Origin: Fimenecus sp045593555
GTDB taxonomy: Bacteria > Bacillota > Clostridia > Oscillospirales > Acutalibacteraceae
Length of the DNA stretch: 38,867 bases
Direction of reading: 5' to 3'
Assembly (NCBI GenBank): GCA_045593555.1
Contig: JAZNWU010000016.1
Location: 1-38,867, forward strand
The notes under the pieces were generated by a model. It saw only the letters and a list, made by a program, of their open reading frames with translations. It was not told the DNA's origin and made no database searches. A program made the position numbers and the translations under genes. Of the stretch, positions 23,186 to 31,851 are shown in pieces (the first letter of the stretch is position 1; each line of letters opens with the position of its first letter).

Positions 23186-23428
23186 TTACGCAACTGTTGA
23201 ACCTGTGTTCTGCACACGGGAATTAACTGTGTGTAAGTGGAGATGCTCTCCACGAGCTACAGCCTTTTTATGATTTCTGATACGGATTGCACGACGGATG
23301 TTGCCTACTACAATTCTCTTGATAGCCTGTTCAAATGCGATAACCTTGTCCTCATGCATAAAACCGTAAACGAGAAGGATAGCTACTGCTAATTCTATTA
23401 ATGTTGTGATTGCAAATGTTGTTGACAT
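23186..23428 (-). CDS. Small membrane protein, probably LexA-controlled
   Basis: An 80-residue protein with one N-terminal hydrophobic helix (ITTLIELAVAILLVYGF, about 7-23), an acidic turn, then a very basic segment (IKRIVVGNIRRAIRIRNHKK) and a His/Ser/Thr-rich tail. The ribosome binding site TCGGAGGT precedes the ATG. I do not recognise the family. The promoter has consensus boxes with LexA-type palindromes at and around it. Short SOS-induced proteins with one membrane helix often block cell division (YneA, SidA and others), so that role is a reasonable but untested inference. It stands alone between a terminator and a regulatory gap. Confidence 0.8.
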   Translation of the reverse strand: MSTTFAITTLIELAVAILLVYGFMHEDKVIAFEQAIKRIVVGNIRRAIRIRNHKKAVARGEHLHLHTVNSRVQNTGSTVA

Positions 23429-23479
23429 AAAATCTACCTCCGATTATTTCGAGTCTTGTGTTCGATACCGAACAAATTT

Positions 23480-23491
23480 GAACAAATGTTC
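23480..23491. promoter_or_regulatory. LexA (SOS) box GAACAAATGTTC
   Basis: Perfect GAAC-N4-GTTC palindrome of Gram-positive LexA, just downstream of the minus-strand -10. A partial neighbour CGAACAAATTTG lies at 23469-23480. A second degenerate box (GAACATTTGTAT on the minus strand, 23542-23531) abuts the -35. The same 12-mer recurs at 38429-38440. Confidence 0.75.
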
Positions 23492-23503
23492 TTTACAAGT
23501 CAT

Positions 23504-23531
23504 ATTATAGACGATTTTTTGTAAAAGTCAA
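23504..23531 (-). promoter_or_regulatory. Promoter of the small membrane protein gene
   Basis: Minus-strand TTGACT (23531-23526), 16 bases, perfect TATAAT (23509-23504). LexA-type boxes lie on both sides. Confidence 0.85.
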
Positions 23532-23544
23532 TACAAATGTTCGA

Positions 23545-23914
23545 GAAATTTTATATTTTCAGTCCGTTTTAGCGGACAATAATTTTGGGTTTTTACCGAT
23601 TTTTCTCAATATTTACTGTTTGTAATTGAATAATAAAACAATATATTGTGGTTGTCAATATATTTTTATACAATATATTTGATTTCATAAAAAATATTAT
23701 TAGATTTTCAAAAATAAAAGTATTTTTCGACAATTTGTTCGGTGAATTGGAGTTTATAGGACTCTTTTGTCTTCTCCTTGAGGGGAAGCCAACATTCCTA
23801 CAGATTATAATTTGAAAAAATTTAAAATAGGTATTTATTATTTTATAAAAATAGTGTAGAATATTAAGGATAATGGGATTTTATATTTAATTGTATTCTT
23901 TACGAGGTAAAAAT
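23545..23914. other. AT-rich gap before obgE
   Basis: No gene seen. It holds a small hairpin GTCCG/CGGAC (23562-23577), a hairpin CTTCTCC-TTGA-GGGGAAG (23771-23788) of REP-like look, and a weak obgE promoter (TTTATT 23834-23839, 17 bases, TAGAAT 23857-23862). Confidence 0.6.
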
Positions 23915-25186
23915 ATGTTTGTTGATATTGCAAAAATTAAGATTAAAGCCGGTGACGGTGGTAATGGTGCCGTTACATTTCACAGAGAAAAATATATAAA
24001 CGCAGGTGGTCCTGACGGTGGTGACGGAGGCAAAGGTGGTAACATTGTTTTTCAGGTGGACGACAACCTTGCAACTCTTGCTGATTTCCGTTACAAGAGA
24101 AAATACAAGGCTGAAAACGGTGCTAACGGAATGGGTAGCCGTTGCAGTGGTAAAAAAGGTAAAGATTTAATCATTAAAGTTCCTCGTGGCACTGTTATCC
24201 GTGAAGTTGAAAGCGGAGTCGTTATGGCTGATATGTCAACTGACGAACAGTTCATCGGTGCTAAAGGTGGCAGAGGCGGTTGGGGTAACTCTCACTTCGC
24301 TACATCTACTCGACAGACTCCGAAATTCGCAAAAAACGGTGCTCCCGGTGAGGAATGGGAAGTAAGTCTTGAATTAAAGCTTATTGCTGACGTTGGACTT
24401 TTAGGTTTTCCTAATGTTGGTAAATCTTCACTTATTTCAGTTGTGAGTCAGGCAAAGCCTATTGTTGGTGACTATCATTTCACAACAATCATTCCTGTTT
24501 TAGGTGTTGTTTCAATGGGACCTGAAAAGAGTTTCGTTATGGCAGATATTCCCGGACTTATCGAAGGTGCTGCTGAGGGTATCGGTTTAGGTCACGAATT
24601 TTTAAGACATGTTGAAAGATGCCGAATGCTCGTTCACATTGTTGACGTTGCAGGTAGCGAAGGCAGAAATCCTATCGAAGACTTTGAAGCAATTAATGCA
24701 GAACTTGAAAAGTTCAATCCCGAACTTGCAAAGTGTCCGCAGATTGTAGCAGGTAACAAAATCGACCTTGCTACCGACGAACAGTTGGCTGAATTCAGAG
24801 AATATATTGAAAGCAAGGGCTATGAATACTTTGAAATCGTAGCACCAATCAAGCATAATACACAGGAGCTTATAAATGCAGTTGCAAGAAAGCTTGACAC
24901 ATTACCTCCTGTTAAACGTTATGAAAGCGAAGAAATTCCAATGGAAGTTATCGCTAAAAAGAGTAACGACGGATTTACAGTTACTGTTGAAGACGGAGTT
25001 TACATTGTTGAAGCTGATTGGATTTACAGAATTCTTTGCAAAACTGACCTTGACGACTATGAATCACTCCAGTATTTCCAGAGAGTTATTCAGGAGCGTG
25101 GTGTTATTCAGGCACTTATTGATAAAGGTATTCAGGAGGGCGACACAGTCAGCATCTATGATTTAGAATTTGACTATGTTCCGTAA
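23915..25186 (+). CDS. obgE: Obg-family GTPase, ribosome assembly
   Basis: A 423-residue GTPase that acts in 50S subunit maturation and stress signalling. The N-terminal glycine-rich Obg fold (about 1-158: KIKAGDGGNGAVTFHREK, then GGDGGKGG) is followed by the G domain. That domain has GFPNVGKSS (G1), the TT switch, DIPGLIEGA (G3) and NKID (G4). The C-terminal OCT domain covers the last 80 residues (KSNDGFTVTVEDGVY, then QYFQRVIQERG). I use the ATG at 23915, after ACGAGGTAAAAAT; the frame is open further upstream but that has no ribosome binding site. It heads a seven-gene plus-strand run. Confidence 0.96.
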   Translation: MFVDIAKIKIKAGDGGNGAVTFHREKYINAGGPDGGDGGKGGNIVFQVDDNLATLADFRYKRKYKAENGANGMGSRCSGKKGKDLIIKVPRGTVIREVESGVVMADMSTDEQFIGAKGGRGGWGNSHFATSTRQTPKFAKNGAPGEEWEVSLELKLIADVGLLGFPNVGKSSLISVVSQAKPIVGDYHFTTIIPVLGVVSMGPEKSFVMADIPGLIEGAAEGIGLGHEFLRHVERCRMLVHIVDVAGSEGRNPIEDFEAINAELEKFNPELAKCPQIVAGNKIDLATDEQLAEFREYIESKGYEYFEIVAPIKHNTQELINAVARKLDTLPPVKRYESEEIPMEVIAKKSNDGFTVTVEDGVYIVEADWIYRILCKTDLDDYESLQYFQRVIQERGVIQALIDKGIQEGDTVSIYDLEFDYVP

Positions 25187-25191
25187 TAGTT

Positions 25192-25614
25192 ATGAGATTA
25201 TATGGTAAAGATATAAAGGTGGATACATTAAGTCCGCTTACATTGGCTTTCACAGGTGATGCCGTTTTTTCAATGTATGTCCGTGAGATGCTCGTTTGTG
25301 AAGCCAACCGACCTGTTGGTCAGTTACATAAGCTTTCGGTTAATTGGGTTAAAGCTGAGGCACAAAGCAAAGGTATGCACGCTATACTTCCACTTCTTAC
25401 AGAAAAAGAAACGGAAGTCTTTAAGCGTGGACGAAATGCCCACACCTCTCATACCCCGAAAAACCAAAGTGGTTGTGACTATCATTACGCAACAGGTTTC
25501 GAGGCACTTGTAGGTTATTTGTACTTAAAAGACGAAACAGAACGCCTTAACGAATTGCTTAATGAAGTTATTAAAGCAATCGAGGTTGATGGGTCTGAAA
25601 AAAATTCAGTATAA
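25192..25614 (+). CDS. mrnC: Mini-ribonuclease III, 23S rRNA maturation
   Basis: A 140-residue RNase III catalytic domain without a double-stranded RNA-binding domain, the Mini-III form that trims 23S rRNA ends. Catalytic segments are visible: LAFTGDAVFSMYVRE with the conserved aspartate, GRNAHTSHTPKN, and ATGFEALVGYLYL with the second acidic residue. It lies five bases after obgE and has only a poor ribosome binding site, so it is likely translated by coupling. The end overlaps the YitT gene. Position between a ribosome-assembly GTPase and lepA fits a ribosome block. Confidence 0.94.
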   Translation: MRLYGKDIKVDTLSPLTLAFTGDAVFSMYVREMLVCEANRPVGQLHKLSVNWVKAEAQSKGMHAILPLLTEKETEVFKRGRNAHTSHTPKNQSGCDYHYATGFEALVGYLYLKDETERLNELLNEVIKAIEVDGSEKNSV

Positions 25615-26449
25615 TCCAAAAGAATTTTTTATTGATACACTTGTATTTATTCTGGCAAGTGCAGCATTTTCAGTTGGTATAAACTGTTTTCTTGCTAATA
25701 ACAATATTCTCAATGGTGGAATTACAGGAATTGCAACAATACTAAACTATCTTTTTGATTTTCCTATAGGAATGGGAATTTTTCTTATGAACGTTCCCTT
25801 ACTTCTTATAGCATTCAAAAAACTTGGTGTGATGTTTGTATTTCGTACGTTCTGGGTAATAGCAATTTCATCAGTAATTATTGACCTTGGGGCATTTTTA
25901 CCCGTTTATAAAAACGATTTACTTCTCTCAGCCATTTTCGGTGGTGTGCTTTCAGGGTTTTCATTGGGTATCATATTTTTACGAAATGCCACAACAGGCG
26001 GAGTTGACATAATAGCAAAACTTATAAAGCTGAAATATCCACACATCACTCTTGGAAAATCCATTTTCATTCTTGATGCTGTTGTGATTATTACAGGTGG
26101 AATTGTATATGGTAACCTTGAGTCAATGCTTTATGCTGCCATTACTGTTTTTGTAAGTGCACAAGTCCTTGACTATATCATTTATGGTATCAGTCGTGGT
26201 GCAACAATTATGATAATTTCAGAAAAAAGTGATGAAATCCGTCACTTAATTATAAATGACCTTCATCGTGGAGTTACGGTGCTTAAAGGTCAGGGTGGTT
26301 ATTCAGGTGCTGAAAAGAATATTCTGCTTTGTGCTTGTTTTGACAACCAGACTCAAAAACTTATTAAAAAAATAAAATCAGCCGATGAAAATGCTTTTTT
26401 TATTGTTACACAGTCAAAGCAAATTCTCGGTGAAGGATTTATGAGGTAA
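25589..26449 (+). CDS. YitT-family membrane protein (DUF161/DUF2179)
   Basis: A 286-residue membrane protein of the YitT family. It has five or six hydrophobic spans beginning FIDTLVFILASAAFSVGINC, with NNILNGGITGIATILNYLF as a family signature. A soluble C-terminal DUF2179 domain follows (GVTVLKGQGGYSGAEKNIL in part). Function is not established; some relatives influence transport or stress responses. I choose the ATG at 25589, which follows GAGGTTG, although the spacing is short and the frame is open to 25562. Either start overlaps the mrnC stop. The lepA start is three bases after its stop. Confidence 0.88.
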   Translation: MGLKKIQYNPKEFFIDTLVFILASAAFSVGINCFLANNNILNGGITGIATILNYLFDFPIGMGIFLMNVPLLLIAFKKLGVMFVFRTFWVIAISSVIIDLGAFLPVYKNDLLLSAIFGGVLSGFSLGIIFLRNATTGGVDIIAKLIKLKYPHITLGKSIFILDAVVIITGGIVYGNLESMLYAAITVFVSAQVLDYIIYGISRGATIMIISEKSDEIRHLIINDLHRGVTVLKGQGGYSGAEKNILLCACFDNQTQKLIKKIKSADENAFFIVTQSKQILGEGFMR

Positions 26450-26452
26450 TAT

Positions 26453-28258
26453 ATGAAAAAAGAAAACATCCGAAATTTTTCAATTATCGCTCATATCGAC
26501 CACGGTAAAAGTACACTTGCCGACAGACTTTTAGAGCTTACTGAAACTGTTGCAAAGCGTGATATGACCGAGCAGTTACTTGATAATATGGACCTTGAGC
26601 GTGAACGAGGTATCACAATTAAGGCTCATGCCGTAAAGCTTGATTACAAGGCAAAAGACGGTGAAACCTATGAGCTTAACTTAATTGACACTCCCGGTCA
26701 CGTTGACTTTAACTATGAGGTTTCCCGTTCGCTTGCTGCTTGTGAAGGCGCTGTGCTTATTATTGACGCATCTCAAGGCGTTGAGGCACAGACACTTGCA
26801 AATACATATTTAGCACTTGACCACGACCTTGAATTAGTGCCTGTTATCAACAAAATCGACTTACCTGCTGCTGACCCTGACAGAGTTGCAAACGAGGTTG
26901 AAGAAGTTATCGGACTTCCTTGTGACGAAGCACCCCGTGTTTCAGCAAAAACAGGACAGAATATTGAAGCAGTACTTGAAAGCATTGTTGACCTTGTGCC
27001 ACCACCTGAAAATCGTGATAGTGAGCCCCTTCGTGCACTTGTTTTTGACTCTGTTTATGACAGCTACAAGGGTGTTATCGTTTATGTCCGTATTATGGAC
27101 GGTAAAATCAAGCCGGGCGACACAATGCGAATGATGGCAACGGGTGCTGAATTCAATGTTGTTGAAGTGGGTTATATGCGACCAAATGCTATGGAACCAC
27201 AAAAAGAACTCACATCAGGTGAAGTTGGTTATATTACTGCATCAATCAAAACTGTTGGTGATGCCCGAGTTGGTGACACAGTTACAACTGCAGAAAATCC
27301 TGCAAGTGAAGCATTAGCAGGTTACAGAAAGGTTAATCCAATGGTTTTCTGTGGTGTTTATCCTGCTGACGGTGCTGACTATGAAAACCTTCGTGAAGCA
27401 CTTGAAAAATTGCAGTTAAATGATGCTGCACTCTCATTTGAGCCTGAAACATCAGGTGCTTTAGGCTTTGGTTTCCGTTGTGGTTTCTTAGGACTTCTTC
27501 ATCTTGAAATCATTCAGGAAAGACTTGAAAGAGAATATAACCTTGACTTGGTTACTACAATTCCAAGCGTTATTTACAAGGTTCACCTTACAAATGGTGA
27601 AATTATAGAAATTGACAACCCAAGCCATTATCCTGACCCTGCAAATATTGACTATTGTGAAGAGCCAACAGTTGAGGCACACATTTATGCTCCACCTGAA
27701 TATATCGGTGCAATTATGAATCTTTGTCAGGACAGACGAGGTGTTTATGTGAACACAACTCACTTGGCAAGTGACCGTGTTGATTTACATTACATCCTGC
27801 CACTTAATGAAATCATTTACGATTTCTTTGACGTACTTAAATCACGTACTCGTGGTTACGCATCATTCGACTACGAAATGAGTGATTATCAGCGTTCAAG
27901 CATAATTAAACTTGATGTACTTCTCAACGGTGACATCATTGATGCTCTTTCATTTATGATTCACTCTGAAAAAGCATATGCGAAGGCTCGTCGAATTGCT
28001 GAAAAGCTTAAAGACAATATTCCACGACAGATGTTTGAAATTCCGATTCAGATGGCTATCGGTGGTAAGGTTATTGCTCGTGAAACCGTTAAGGCTATGC
28101 GAAAAGATGTTCTTGCAAAGTGCTACGGTGGTGACATTACCCGTAAAAAGAAATTGCTTGAAAAACAGAAAGAAGGTAAAAAGCGTATGCGCCACTTCGG
28201 TACTGTCGAAGTACCTCAAGAGGCATTCATGGCTGTGCTTAAACTTGATGATGAATAA
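26453..28258 (+). CDS. lepA: Elongation factor 4 (LepA)
   Basis: A 601-residue translational GTPase that acts on the ribosome, affecting back-translocation and biogenesis. The G domain is at the N-terminus: IAHIDHGKSTLADR (G1), DLERERGITIKAHAV (G2), DTPGHVDFNYEVSRSLAACE (G3), NKIDLP (G4). EF-G-like domains II, III and V follow. The LepA-specific C-terminal domain ends DITRKKKLLEKQKEGKKRMR. Length is the usual one. It lies four bases after the YitT gene and overlaps the following ProX-like gene. Confidence 0.98.
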   Translation: MKKENIRNFSIIAHIDHGKSTLADRLLELTETVAKRDMTEQLLDNMDLERERGITIKAHAVKLDYKAKDGETYELNLIDTPGHVDFNYEVSRSLAACEGAVLIIDASQGVEAQTLANTYLALDHDLELVPVINKIDLPAADPDRVANEVEEVIGLPCDEAPRVSAKTGQNIEAVLESIVDLVPPPENRDSEPLRALVFDSVYDSYKGVIVYVRIMDGKIKPGDTMRMMATGAEFNVVEVGYMRPNAMEPQKELTSGEVGYITASIKTVGDARVGDTVTTAENPASEALAGYRKVNPMVFCGVYPADGADYENLREALEKLQLNDAALSFEPETSGALGFGFRCGFLGLLHLEIIQERLEREYNLDLVTTIPSVIYKVHLTNGEIIEIDNPSHYPDPANIDYCEEPTVEAHIYAPPEYIGAIMNLCQDRRGVYVNTTHLASDRVDLHYILPLNEIIYDFFDVLKSRTRGYASFDYEMSDYQRSSIIKLDVLLNGDIIDALSFMIHSEKAYAKARRIAEKLKDNIPRQMFEIPIQMAIGGKVIARETVKAMRKDVLAKCYGGDITRKKKLLEKQKEGKKRMRHFGTVEVPQEAFMAVLKLDDE

Positions 28259-28733
28259 AGAAATTTTTGAAAAGCTTAAAGAATTAGAAATAGAATATAA
28301 AATGATTGAGCACCCTGCTGCATTTACAATGGAGGAAATCGAGGAATATCACCTTACTGAAAACGGTCATATTCCTAAAAACCTTGTTCTCCGTGATGTT
28401 AAGGGTACTCGTAATATGCTTGTTGTTCTTCACGGTGACAAAAGAGCAAATCTTCAGTTAATCCGTGCAGAAATTGACTCAACAAAATTAAGTTTTGCTT
28501 CTGACGAAAGATTAGATAAATATCTTAAGGTTGAAAAGGGTTCTGTTTCTCCTTTTGGTGTTATTTATGATGAAGAGAGAGAACTTGAAATCTATTTTGA
28601 TGCAGATTTAAAGAATGAAGATATTGTTGGTTGTCATCCAAACGACAACCACGCAACTGTATTTTTAAAATTCAGTGACCTTGTGACATTTGTTAAATCC
28701 TGTGGTCACACAATTACATATATCAAGGTATGA
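28248..28733 (+). CDS. YbaK/ProX-type aminoacyl-tRNA deacylase
   Basis: A 161-residue free-standing editing domain of the YbaK/ProXp superfamily, which hydrolyses misacylated tRNA such as Ala-tRNA-Pro. Recognisable parts are IEHPAAFTMEEIEEY, the catalytic-loop GHIPKNLVLRD, DKRANLQLIRAEI, SVSPFGVI and the closing CHPNDNHATVFLKFSDL. It is most like the PrdX/ProXp-ala subgroup. The start is one of two adjacent ATG codons (28248 or 28251) inside the end of lepA, in another frame, so translation is probably coupled. The end overlaps hemW as ATGA. Confidence 0.9.
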   Translation: MMNKEIFEKLKELEIEYKMIEHPAAFTMEEIEEYHLTENGHIPKNLVLRDVKGTRNMLVVLHGDKRANLQLIRAEIDSTKLSFASDERLDKYLKVEKGSVSPFGVIYDEERELEIYFDADLKNEDIVGCHPNDNHATVFLKFSDLVTFVKSCGHTITYIKV

Positions 28734-29827
28734 AAAACATAGGATTATATCTTCATATCCCCTTTTGCAAATCTAAATGTCCATACTGCGATTTCTATTC
28801 CTTTTCAGGTAAAGAAAATCAGAAAAATGAGTATACAAAAGTATTGAAGGAAAGAATTCTATCAAGTATTTCCACTTTACAACGTAAAGGTAATACACTT
28901 TACATCGGTGGCGGAACACCGTCTGTTTTAGGTGCAAAAAATCTTACAACTCTTGTAAAAACCTGCAAATCAGTATTCTTGACTAATAATGCTGAAATTA
29001 CAGTTGAATGTAATCCACACGGACTTGATGAAGATTTCTTCAAGGTTTTATATGCTTCAGGAATAAACAGAATTTCAATGGGACTTCAATCTGCTGTTGA
29101 TAATGAAAGACGAATTCTGGGTCGTTTAAGTGACAGAAATCAGGTTGAAAATGCAGTCAAAACAGCTCAAAAAGTCGGTTTTGACAACATCACCCTTGAT
29201 GTTATGCTTGGAATTCCTGACCAAACAGAAAGTTCTCTTCAGGAAACTATTGATTTCTGTATTTCTCTTGGCATACCACATATCAGTGCATATATGCTCA
29301 AAATTGAAGAAAACACTCATTTTTATAAAATGAAGCATAAATATAATTTTCCTGACGATGATTTGACAGCAGATTTATATTTGCAGATGTGCGAAACTCT
29401 CGAAAACAATGGAATAATGCAGTACGAGATTTCAAACTTTGCCAAACCAGGCTTTGAAAGTCAGCATAATCTTAAGTATTGGCATTGTGAGGAATATTTA
29501 GGTCTTGGCCCTTCTGCCCATTCATTTTTGAATGGTAAAAGATTCTATTATGACCGTGATTTTGACTCTTTTATGAATGGCAACTCCCCTGTTGAAGATG
29601 GTAATGGTGGCGATTTTACAGAATATGCAATGCTGAATTTAAGACTCACAGAAGGCTTGAATGAAAACAAAGTTTTTGATAGATTTGGTCACAATATACC
29701 AAAAGAAATTTATGAAAAATCAGAAATATTCATTAAGAATGGATATATGATTGCAAATGAAAACTCATTAAAATTAAGTCGCAAAGGTTTTCTTTTATCA
29801 AATACAATATTGGCAGAGATTTTATAG
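28730..29827 (+). CDS. hemW: HemW, radical SAM heme chaperone
   Basis: A 365-residue radical SAM protein of the HemN-like HemW group. The N-terminus LYLHIPFCKSKCPYCDFYSF gives C13, C17 and C20 for the cluster, followed by the extra aromatic pattern typical of the family. LYIGGGTPSVL is the glycine-rich SAM region. Other blocks are GINRISMGLQSAVD, DVMLGIPDQT, and a C-terminal HemN-like domain ending with AMLNLRLTEGLNENKV. It lacks coproporphyrinogen oxidase character by position in the HemW clade and is predicted to bind and deliver heme. It overlaps the deacylase gene by four bases and is 10 bases before the phosphoesterase. Confidence 0.94.
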   Translation: MKNIGLYLHIPFCKSKCPYCDFYSFSGKENQKNEYTKVLKERILSSISTLQRKGNTLYIGGGTPSVLGAKNLTTLVKTCKSVFLTNNAEITVECNPHGLDEDFFKVLYASGINRISMGLQSAVDNERRILGRLSDRNQVENAVKTAQKVGFDNITLDVMLGIPDQTESSLQETIDFCISLGIPHISAYMLKIEENTHFYKMKHKYNFPDDDLTADLYLQMCETLENNGIMQYEISNFAKPGFESQHNLKYWHCEEYLGLGPSAHSFLNGKRFYYDRDFDSFMNGNSPVEDGNGGDFTEYAMLNLRLTEGLNENKVFDRFGHNIPKEIYEKSEIFIKNGYMIANENSLKLSRKGFLLSNTILAEIL

Positions 29828-29837
29828 GTGTATAATT

Positions 29838-30776
29838 ATGAAATTGTTTTATAAGTTAATTGCATTTATACTGGCATTTTTCATTTATTCTCCTGCAACT
29901 GAAATTGCAACATACACTGTCTCCAAAGATAATGCTGAAATGGTATTTACTATTCTTTCTGATGTTCATGTTGAGGGAAATAATAAAGATAAATTTCAGC
30001 TCTTTGGTGAGGGAATCCGTGATGTAAATTCTGCCGAAAGAAATGATGCACTTATCTTTTTAGGTGATAACACAATGAACAATCAAGTCATTGAGTTAAG
30101 TGCATTTTACGGATTATTAAAAGAATATAATCAAATTGGTATTACCCTTATGGTTACTGGCAATCACGACCTTTGTCCGAGTGACTACAATGTTGGTGAT
30201 TATGAAGATTTAAAAAATAGATTTTTTGATTATAAAAGTGAATATATAAAGGCTCAATATGATGACAGCGTATATTACAGTTATAATATAAATGACTACA
30301 AATTTATTGTACTTGGGTCTGAATCTGATGCAGGTGTTCAGGAAGACCTTTCTGACGAGCAACTCAATTGGCTTGAAGATGAGTTGAAAAATACAGAAGA
30401 AAACGGAAAACCAATTTTCATTTTGAACCATTATCCACTTAATCACACTTGGGAAGCCGTGTGGACAGATGGTCACATTGGTGAAGATAGTGAAAGACTT
30501 CACGAAATATTGAAAGAATGTAAAAGCAAGATTATCTATTTTTCAGGACATCTTCATATGGGCCTTTATGACAATCAGGTGTCATACATCAATGAGGGTA
30601 ATATCACTTACATAAATGTTCCTGCCTTTGGTGCAGATAACACAGATGGTGATGCTGACATTCAACAGCAAGGCATGGGAATGTATGTTGAAGTTTATAA
30701 TGACGAAATCCTTATCCGTATGAGAAACTTTGCAGAACATAAGTGGATGGATATTGAACACAGCATTTCCCTTTGA
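29838..30776 (+). CDS. Exported or membrane-anchored metallophosphoesterase
   Basis: A 312-residue calcineurin-like phosphoesterase. The N-terminal hydrophobic stretch LFYKLIAFILAFFIYSP is a signal peptide or anchor, so the catalytic domain acts outside the membrane. Metal-binding motifs come in order: SDVHVEG (D-x-H), FLGDNTMNN (GDN), TGNHDL (GNHD), LNHYPLNH, and SGHLHMG (GHxH). All five are intact. The substrate is unknown; relatives act on phosphodiesters, phospholipids or nucleotides. It ends the obgE operon, and its stop codon overlaps the -35 of the metA promoter. Confidence 0.92.
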   Translation: MKLFYKLIAFILAFFIYSPATEIATYTVSKDNAEMVFTILSDVHVEGNNKDKFQLFGEGIRDVNSAERNDALIFLGDNTMNNQVIELSAFYGLLKEYNQIGITLMVTGNHDLCPSDYNVGDYEDLKNRFFDYKSEYIKAQYDDSVYYSYNINDYKFIVLGSESDAGVQEDLSDEQLNWLEDELKNTEENGKPIFILNHYPLNHTWEAVWTDGHIGEDSERLHEILKECKSKIIYFSGHLHMGLYDNQVSYINEGNITYINVPAFGADNTDGDADIQQQGMGMYVEVYNDEILIRMRNFAEHKWMDIEHSISL

Positions 30777-30801
30777 CATTGTAAATATATTGTGATAGAA
30801 T
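30773..30801 (+). promoter_or_regulatory. Promoter of metA
   Basis: TTGACA (30773-30778), 17 bases, TAGAAT (30796-30801). The -35 includes the stop codon of the phosphoesterase. The leader of about 28 bases leaves no room for a SAM riboswitch. Confidence 0.85.
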
Positions 30802-30835
30802 AATTACTTGCATATTGAAGAAAGGAGTGGACGAA

Positions 30836-31753
30836 ATGCCTATTAAAATTGATGACCAGTTACCGGCAAGACATAATCTTGAGTTGGAGAATATCTTTGT
30901 CATGACAGAGCAAAGAGCAAGTATTCAGGACATTCGTCCGCTGAAAATTATTCTTCTTAACTTAATGCCCACAAAAATTGAAACTGAAACACAGATTTTA
31001 AGATTGTTAAGCAATTCGCCTTTACAGGTAGAGGTTGAACTTTTACAGGTTGCAAGTCACGAAAGTAAAAACACAAGTAAAGAGCATATGCTCAAATTCT
31101 ATAAGACTTTTGATGATATTAAACACCAGAAATTTGACGGTATGATTGTGACAGGTGCTCCTGTTGAAATGATGCCTTTTGAAGAAGTTGACTATTGGGA
31201 AGAGCTTTGTACGATTTTTGATTGGGCAAAGACTCATGTTTACTCATCATTCCACATTTGTTGGGGTGCTCAGGCTGCACTTTATTATCATTACGGTATT
31301 CCAAAGTACAAGTTGCCTGAAAAGATGTTTGGTATTTTCCCACATAAGCCGCTCGATATGTATCACCCGTTGCTTCGTGGTTTCAGTGATTTGTTCTATG
31401 TGCCGCATTCAAGACATACGGAAACTAAAAAAGAAGATATTGCACTTGTTAAGGACTTGCAGATTCTTTCTTATTCTGAAATTTCAGGTGTTCACCTTGT
31501 GGCTGATATGGATTGTAGAAATTTCTACTGTACAGGGCATAGTGAATATGACAGCGACACACTTGCTCGTGAGTATTTCAGAGATTTGCACAAGGGATTA
31601 GACATTAAAATTCCTTACAATTATTTCCCAAATAACGATACACAGTTGACACCACCACTTACCTGGCGTGGAGCAGGAAGCCTTTTGTTCCAGAACTGGC
31701 TCAACTATTTTGTGTATCAGCGAACACCATATGATGTAAATGATATTAAATAA
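30836..31753 (+). CDS. metA: Homoserine O-acetyltransferase (MetA family)
   Basis: A 305-residue MetA-fold acyltransferase that activates homoserine for methionine synthesis. With the ATG at 30836 (AAAGGAG upstream), catalytic residues fall on the reference positions: C142 in FHICWGAQAA, H235 and E237 in CTGHSEYD. Position 111 is Glu (GAPVEMMPF). In this family Glu111 goes with acetyl-CoA and Gly111 with succinyl-CoA, so acetylation is predicted despite the usual succinyltransferase label. It has its own promoter, is not followed by other met genes, and ends three bases before the conserved 3' element and its terminator. Confidence 0.94.
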   Translation: MPIKIDDQLPARHNLELENIFVMTEQRASIQDIRPLKIILLNLMPTKIETETQILRLLSNSPLQVEVELLQVASHESKNTSKEHMLKFYKTFDDIKHQKFDGMIVTGAPVEMMPFEEVDYWEELCTIFDWAKTHVYSSFHICWGAQAALYYHYGIPKYKLPEKMFGIFPHKPLDMYHPLLRGFSDLFYVPHSRHTETKKEDIALVKDLQILSYSEISGVHLVADMDCRNFYCTGHSEYDSDTLAREYFRDLHKGLDIKIPYNYFPNNDTQLTPPLTWRGAGSLLFQNWLNYFVYQRTPYDVNDIK

Positions 31754-31756
31754 GAA

Positions 31757-31822
31757 CCCGTCCCGTCAACGCATTAAAAATGCGGACGGGTGCCCCGGAA
31801 CCTTGTTGTTTCACAATAAAAA
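31757..31822 (+). repeat. Conserved 3'-UTR element, copy 3 of 3
   Basis: Begins three bases after the metA stop. Differs from copy 2 at two substituted positions (CCCGTCCCGTC and GGGTGCCCC here) and in A-tract length. It keeps the CCCGTC/GACGGG arms, the inner GCAT/ATGC hairpin, the CCGGAACC linker and TTGTTGTTTCACAA. Confidence 0.85.
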
Positions 31823-31848
31823 GAGGTATTCGATTGAATACCTCTTTT
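31820..31848. terminator. Bidirectional terminator between metA and copA
   Basis: AAAGAGGTATTC and GAATACCTCTTT form a long stem around a four-base loop, with T runs on both strands. It directly follows the conserved repeat. Confidence 0.93.
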
Positions 31849-31851
31849 TAT

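Noticed and set aside
23728..23741. Third LexA-like site CGAC...GTTCG before obgE
   Set aside because: The left half-site is broken, and it lies over 100 bases upstream of the weak obgE promoter.
30777..30835. SAM riboswitch ahead of metA
   Set aside because: The promoter overlaps the previous stop codon and the leader is about 28 bases.
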